A model generated the notes under the pieces. The model was not told the origin of the DNA, did no database searches, and saw only the letters and a program-made list of their open reading frames with translations. 64,000 nucleotides of DNA, taken from Gammaproteobacteria bacterium (GTDB taxonomy: Bacteria > Pseudomonadota > Gammaproteobacteria > Thiohalomonadales > Thiohalomonadaceae). The translations under genes and the position numbers were made by a program. Where the stretch lies: NCBI GenBank assembly GCA_023228645.1, contig JALOAT010000006.1, positions 46,040 through 110,039 of the forward strand. Direction: 5' to 3'. Each line of letters opens with the position of its first letter. Position 1 is the first letter of the stretch. Positions 62,329 through 64,000 of the stretch are shown here, in pieces.

Positions 62329-62702
62329 GCGGCGGATTGTAATTGAGCGGTTGAAGAAAAAGCAGTAACTACGGGGGACGCGGGGAGAAGAACTATTGTT
62401 CAGGCCGTACGCATGCACCCGCGCTTAGGTCACGTTGGCGCGCAGCGCCTACGTGACAGATCCGGCGCGAAGATGTCATGTAGCTTCGCAACGTGACCTA
62501 CGACTGCTCGGATCGCGAGCAGAAGCTCGCTCCCACAAAAGAGCCTTTCCGAGCAAGAGTTCTTCTTCCCCCGTGTCCCCCGTGTCCCCCGTGTCGCCCG
62601 TGTCGCCCGTGGGTAATGGCTTTTCTTCCCCCCCATCTGACATCCCCGCCCCGGTCCGGTAGAATTGCGCTCTTCCGGAAACGCTCCTCTTAAGGCCGAA
62701 CC
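62329..62702. other. Intergenic region upstream of purL, mostly nested repeat
   Basis: 374 bp without a supported gene. About 62353-62627 is repeat copy A7. The last 75 bp before purL hold its promoter and an AAGG ribosome binding site. Confidence 0.6.
62353..62627. repeat. Nested palindrome, type A outer with type C inner and half type D (copy A7)
   Basis: Outer left arm GAAAAAGCAGTAACTACGGG and right arm with at least five CCCGTGTC-type units ending GTGGGTAATGGCTTTTC. Inner core 62385-62538 is the direct repeat partner of the core of copy A6. Confidence 0.88.
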
Positions 62703-64000
62703 ATGCTGATCCTGCGCGGCAGCCCCGCCCTTTCTCCGTTCCGTCTCGACAAGAAGCTCGCCCAGGTGCGTGAGCGCGTGCCCGCGGTGGAGCATCTCTA
62801 TGCGGAATACGTGCATTTCGCGGACCTGGAACGGAGTTTGTCCAACGATGAGACGGTGGTGCTGGAACGCCTGCTCAGCTACGGGCCGACCATCCAGGTG
62901 GAGAATCCCCGCGGCCAATTGCTGCTGGTGACGCCGCGCCCGGGCACCATTTCGCCCTGGTCCACCAAGGCCACGGACATCGCCCACAATTGCGGGCTCA
63001 AGCACATCCATCGCATTGAGCGCGGCATCGCCTGGTATGTGGCCAAGGCAGGCGACGTGCCGCTCGACAATGGTGAGCTCACGGCAGTCGCTGCGTTTTT
63101 GCACGACCGCATGACCGAGGCGGTGTTTCCCGCCCTGGAAGAGGCCGAGGGCCTGTTCCTGGTCGCCGAGCCCGCACCGCTCACCACCGTGGACATCCTC
63201 GGCGGCGGGCGCGACGCGCTGGTGGCGGCCAACGGCGAGCTGGGCCTCGCGCTGGCGCCGGACGAGATCGACTACCTGGTGGAGAACTTCCAGAAGCTCG
63301 GCCGCAATCCCACCGACGTGGAACTCATGATGTTCGCACAGGCGAACTCCGAGCACTGCCGTCATAAGATCTTCAACGCCGATTGGGTCATCGACGGCCG
63401 GAAACAGGAACACTCCCTGTTCAAGATGATCCGCAACACCTTCCACCACCACAAGGAAGGCGTGCTATCCGCCTACAAGGACAACGCCGCGGTGCTCGAG
63501 GGGGCGGTCGCGGGCCGCTTTTTCCCGGATCCGTCTACCGGCGAATACTGCTATCACCCGGAACCGGTGCACATCTTGATCAAGGTGGAGACCCACAACC
63601 ACCCCACCGCCATTTCGCCGCACCCGGGCGCGGCCACGGGCTCCGGCGGCGAGATCCGCGACGAGGGCGCCACCGGCCGCGGCGGCAAGCCCAAGGCGGG
63701 GCTTACCGGCTTTTCCGTGTCGAACCTGCGCATCCCCGGTTTCGAACAACCCTGGGAGACCGATTTCGGTAAACCCGGCCGCATCGTCTCCGCATTGGAC
63801 ATCATGCTGGAAGGCCCCATCGGCGCCGCCTCATTCAACAACGAGTTCGGCCGCCCGTCCATCAACGGTTATTTCCGCACCTTCGAGGAGAAGGTGCCGG
63901 GCCCCAGCGGCGACGAGGTGCGCGGCTACCACAAACCCATCATGATCGCCGGCGGCCTCGGCAACATCCGCCCCATCCACGTGGAGAAGGACCTGATTCC
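62703..64000 (+). CDS. purL: Phosphoribosylformylglycinamidine synthase (large PurL), 5' part
   Basis: 432 codons are visible and the gene runs off the window. It opens MLILRGSPALSPFRLDKKLAQ like the large proteobacterial PurL (about 1,290 aa). Seen so far: N-terminal PurS-like domain (about 1-150), the linker and the first AIRS domain with ANSEHCRHKIFNADW and KVETHNHPTAISP, followed by the Gly-rich GSGGEIRDEGATGRGGKPKAG. Fourth step of purine synthesis; the C-terminal glutaminase domain lies beyond the window. Confidence 0.97.
   Translation, partial: MLILRGSPALSPFRLDKKLAQVRERVPAVEHLYAEYVHFADLERSLSNDETVVLERLLSYGPTIQVENPRGQLLLVTPRPGTISPWSTKATDIAHNCGLKHIHRIERGIAWYVAKAGDVPLDNGELTAVAAFLHDRMTEAVFPALEEAEGLFLVAEPAPLTTVDILGGGRDALVAANGELGLALAPDEIDYLVENFQKLGRNPTDVELMMFAQANSEHCRHKIFNADWVIDGRKQEHSLFKMIRNTFHHHKEGVLSAYKDNAAVLEGAVAGRFFPDPSTGEYCYHPEPVHILIKVETHNHPTAISPHPGAATGSGGEIRDEGATGRGGKPKAGLTGFSVSNLRIPGFEQPWETDFGKPGRIVSALDIMLEGPIGAASFNNEFGRPSINGYFRTFEEKVPGPSGDEVRGYHKPIMIAGGLGNIRPIHVEKDLI

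Overview
The window reads as a chromosomal segment of a facultatively denitrifying gammaproteobacterium, with a gene order that recalls Chromatiales/Ectothiorhodospiraceae-type sulfur bacteria. This placement is inferred from gene content only: valS-holC-pepA divergent from lptFG, an ilvI-ilvH-ilvC-psd-pssA-leuA cluster, a single large PurL, release factor 3, and a nitrous oxide reductase locus. GC content is high and almost all genes are compact, often with 1-4 bp start/stop overlaps. I saw no rRNA, tRNA, CRISPR array or prophage.

Layout. (1) 1-4855: the 5' end of a divergent membrane-protein gene, then a signalling operon with a membrane hybrid histidine kinase carrying a periplasmic CXXCH haem motif, a receiver-histidine kinase fusion, and a NarL-type response regulator. 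(2) 5315-15838: a clade II (Sec-exported) nitrous oxide reductase cluster nosZ, two c-type cytochromes, nosB, nosD, nosG, nosH, nosF, nosL, nosY and a TlpA-like thioredoxin, with FNR/DNR-type palindromes before nosZ and before the cytochromes. (3) 15981-21461: a secreted orphan, a YhcC-type radical SAM gene, and a tight five-gene operon (small membrane protein, FtsX-type permease, LolD-type ATPase, Cys-rich membrane protein, TlpA lipoprotein) of unknown function. (4) 21590-23911: ahpC-ahpF behind a four-element OxyR-type motif. (5) 24308-26792: a small accessory patch with a broken fic gene and an intact hipBA module. (6) 27035-36657: proS, a MIF-like tautomerase, a DUF4124 protein, then the branched-chain amino-acid/phospholipid cluster. 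Its ilvI leader looks like an attenuator, and its Psd homologue has lost catalytic residues. (7) 36751-54224: housekeeping and transport genes (UDG family 4, rimI, prfC, a GspE-type ATPase, two ABC-2 exporters, a PreP-type protease, TatD, TcdA, an MFS permease and small membrane proteins). (8) 54428-64000: valS, holC, pepA, lptF, lptG, an RDD protein and the 5' part of purL.

The most unusual feature is between the genes. From about 21 kb onward many gaps carry long degenerate inverted repeats built from short G-rich units on one arm and the complementary C-rich units on the other. In one family (seven copies) the loop of the long palindrome holds a second palindrome, and the identity of that inner palindrome changes from copy to copy: three different inner types, once in inverted orientation. 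Two copies with nearly identical cores flank the RDD gene as direct repeats, and two genes have C-termini encoded by repeat arms.

Functionally, the first 16 kb links signal perception (haem/PAS kinase relay) to an N2O-respiration module. Elsewhere the genes support BCAA and phospholipid synthesis, peroxide defence, LPS export and translation. All identifications come from reading motifs by eye; no database search was run.
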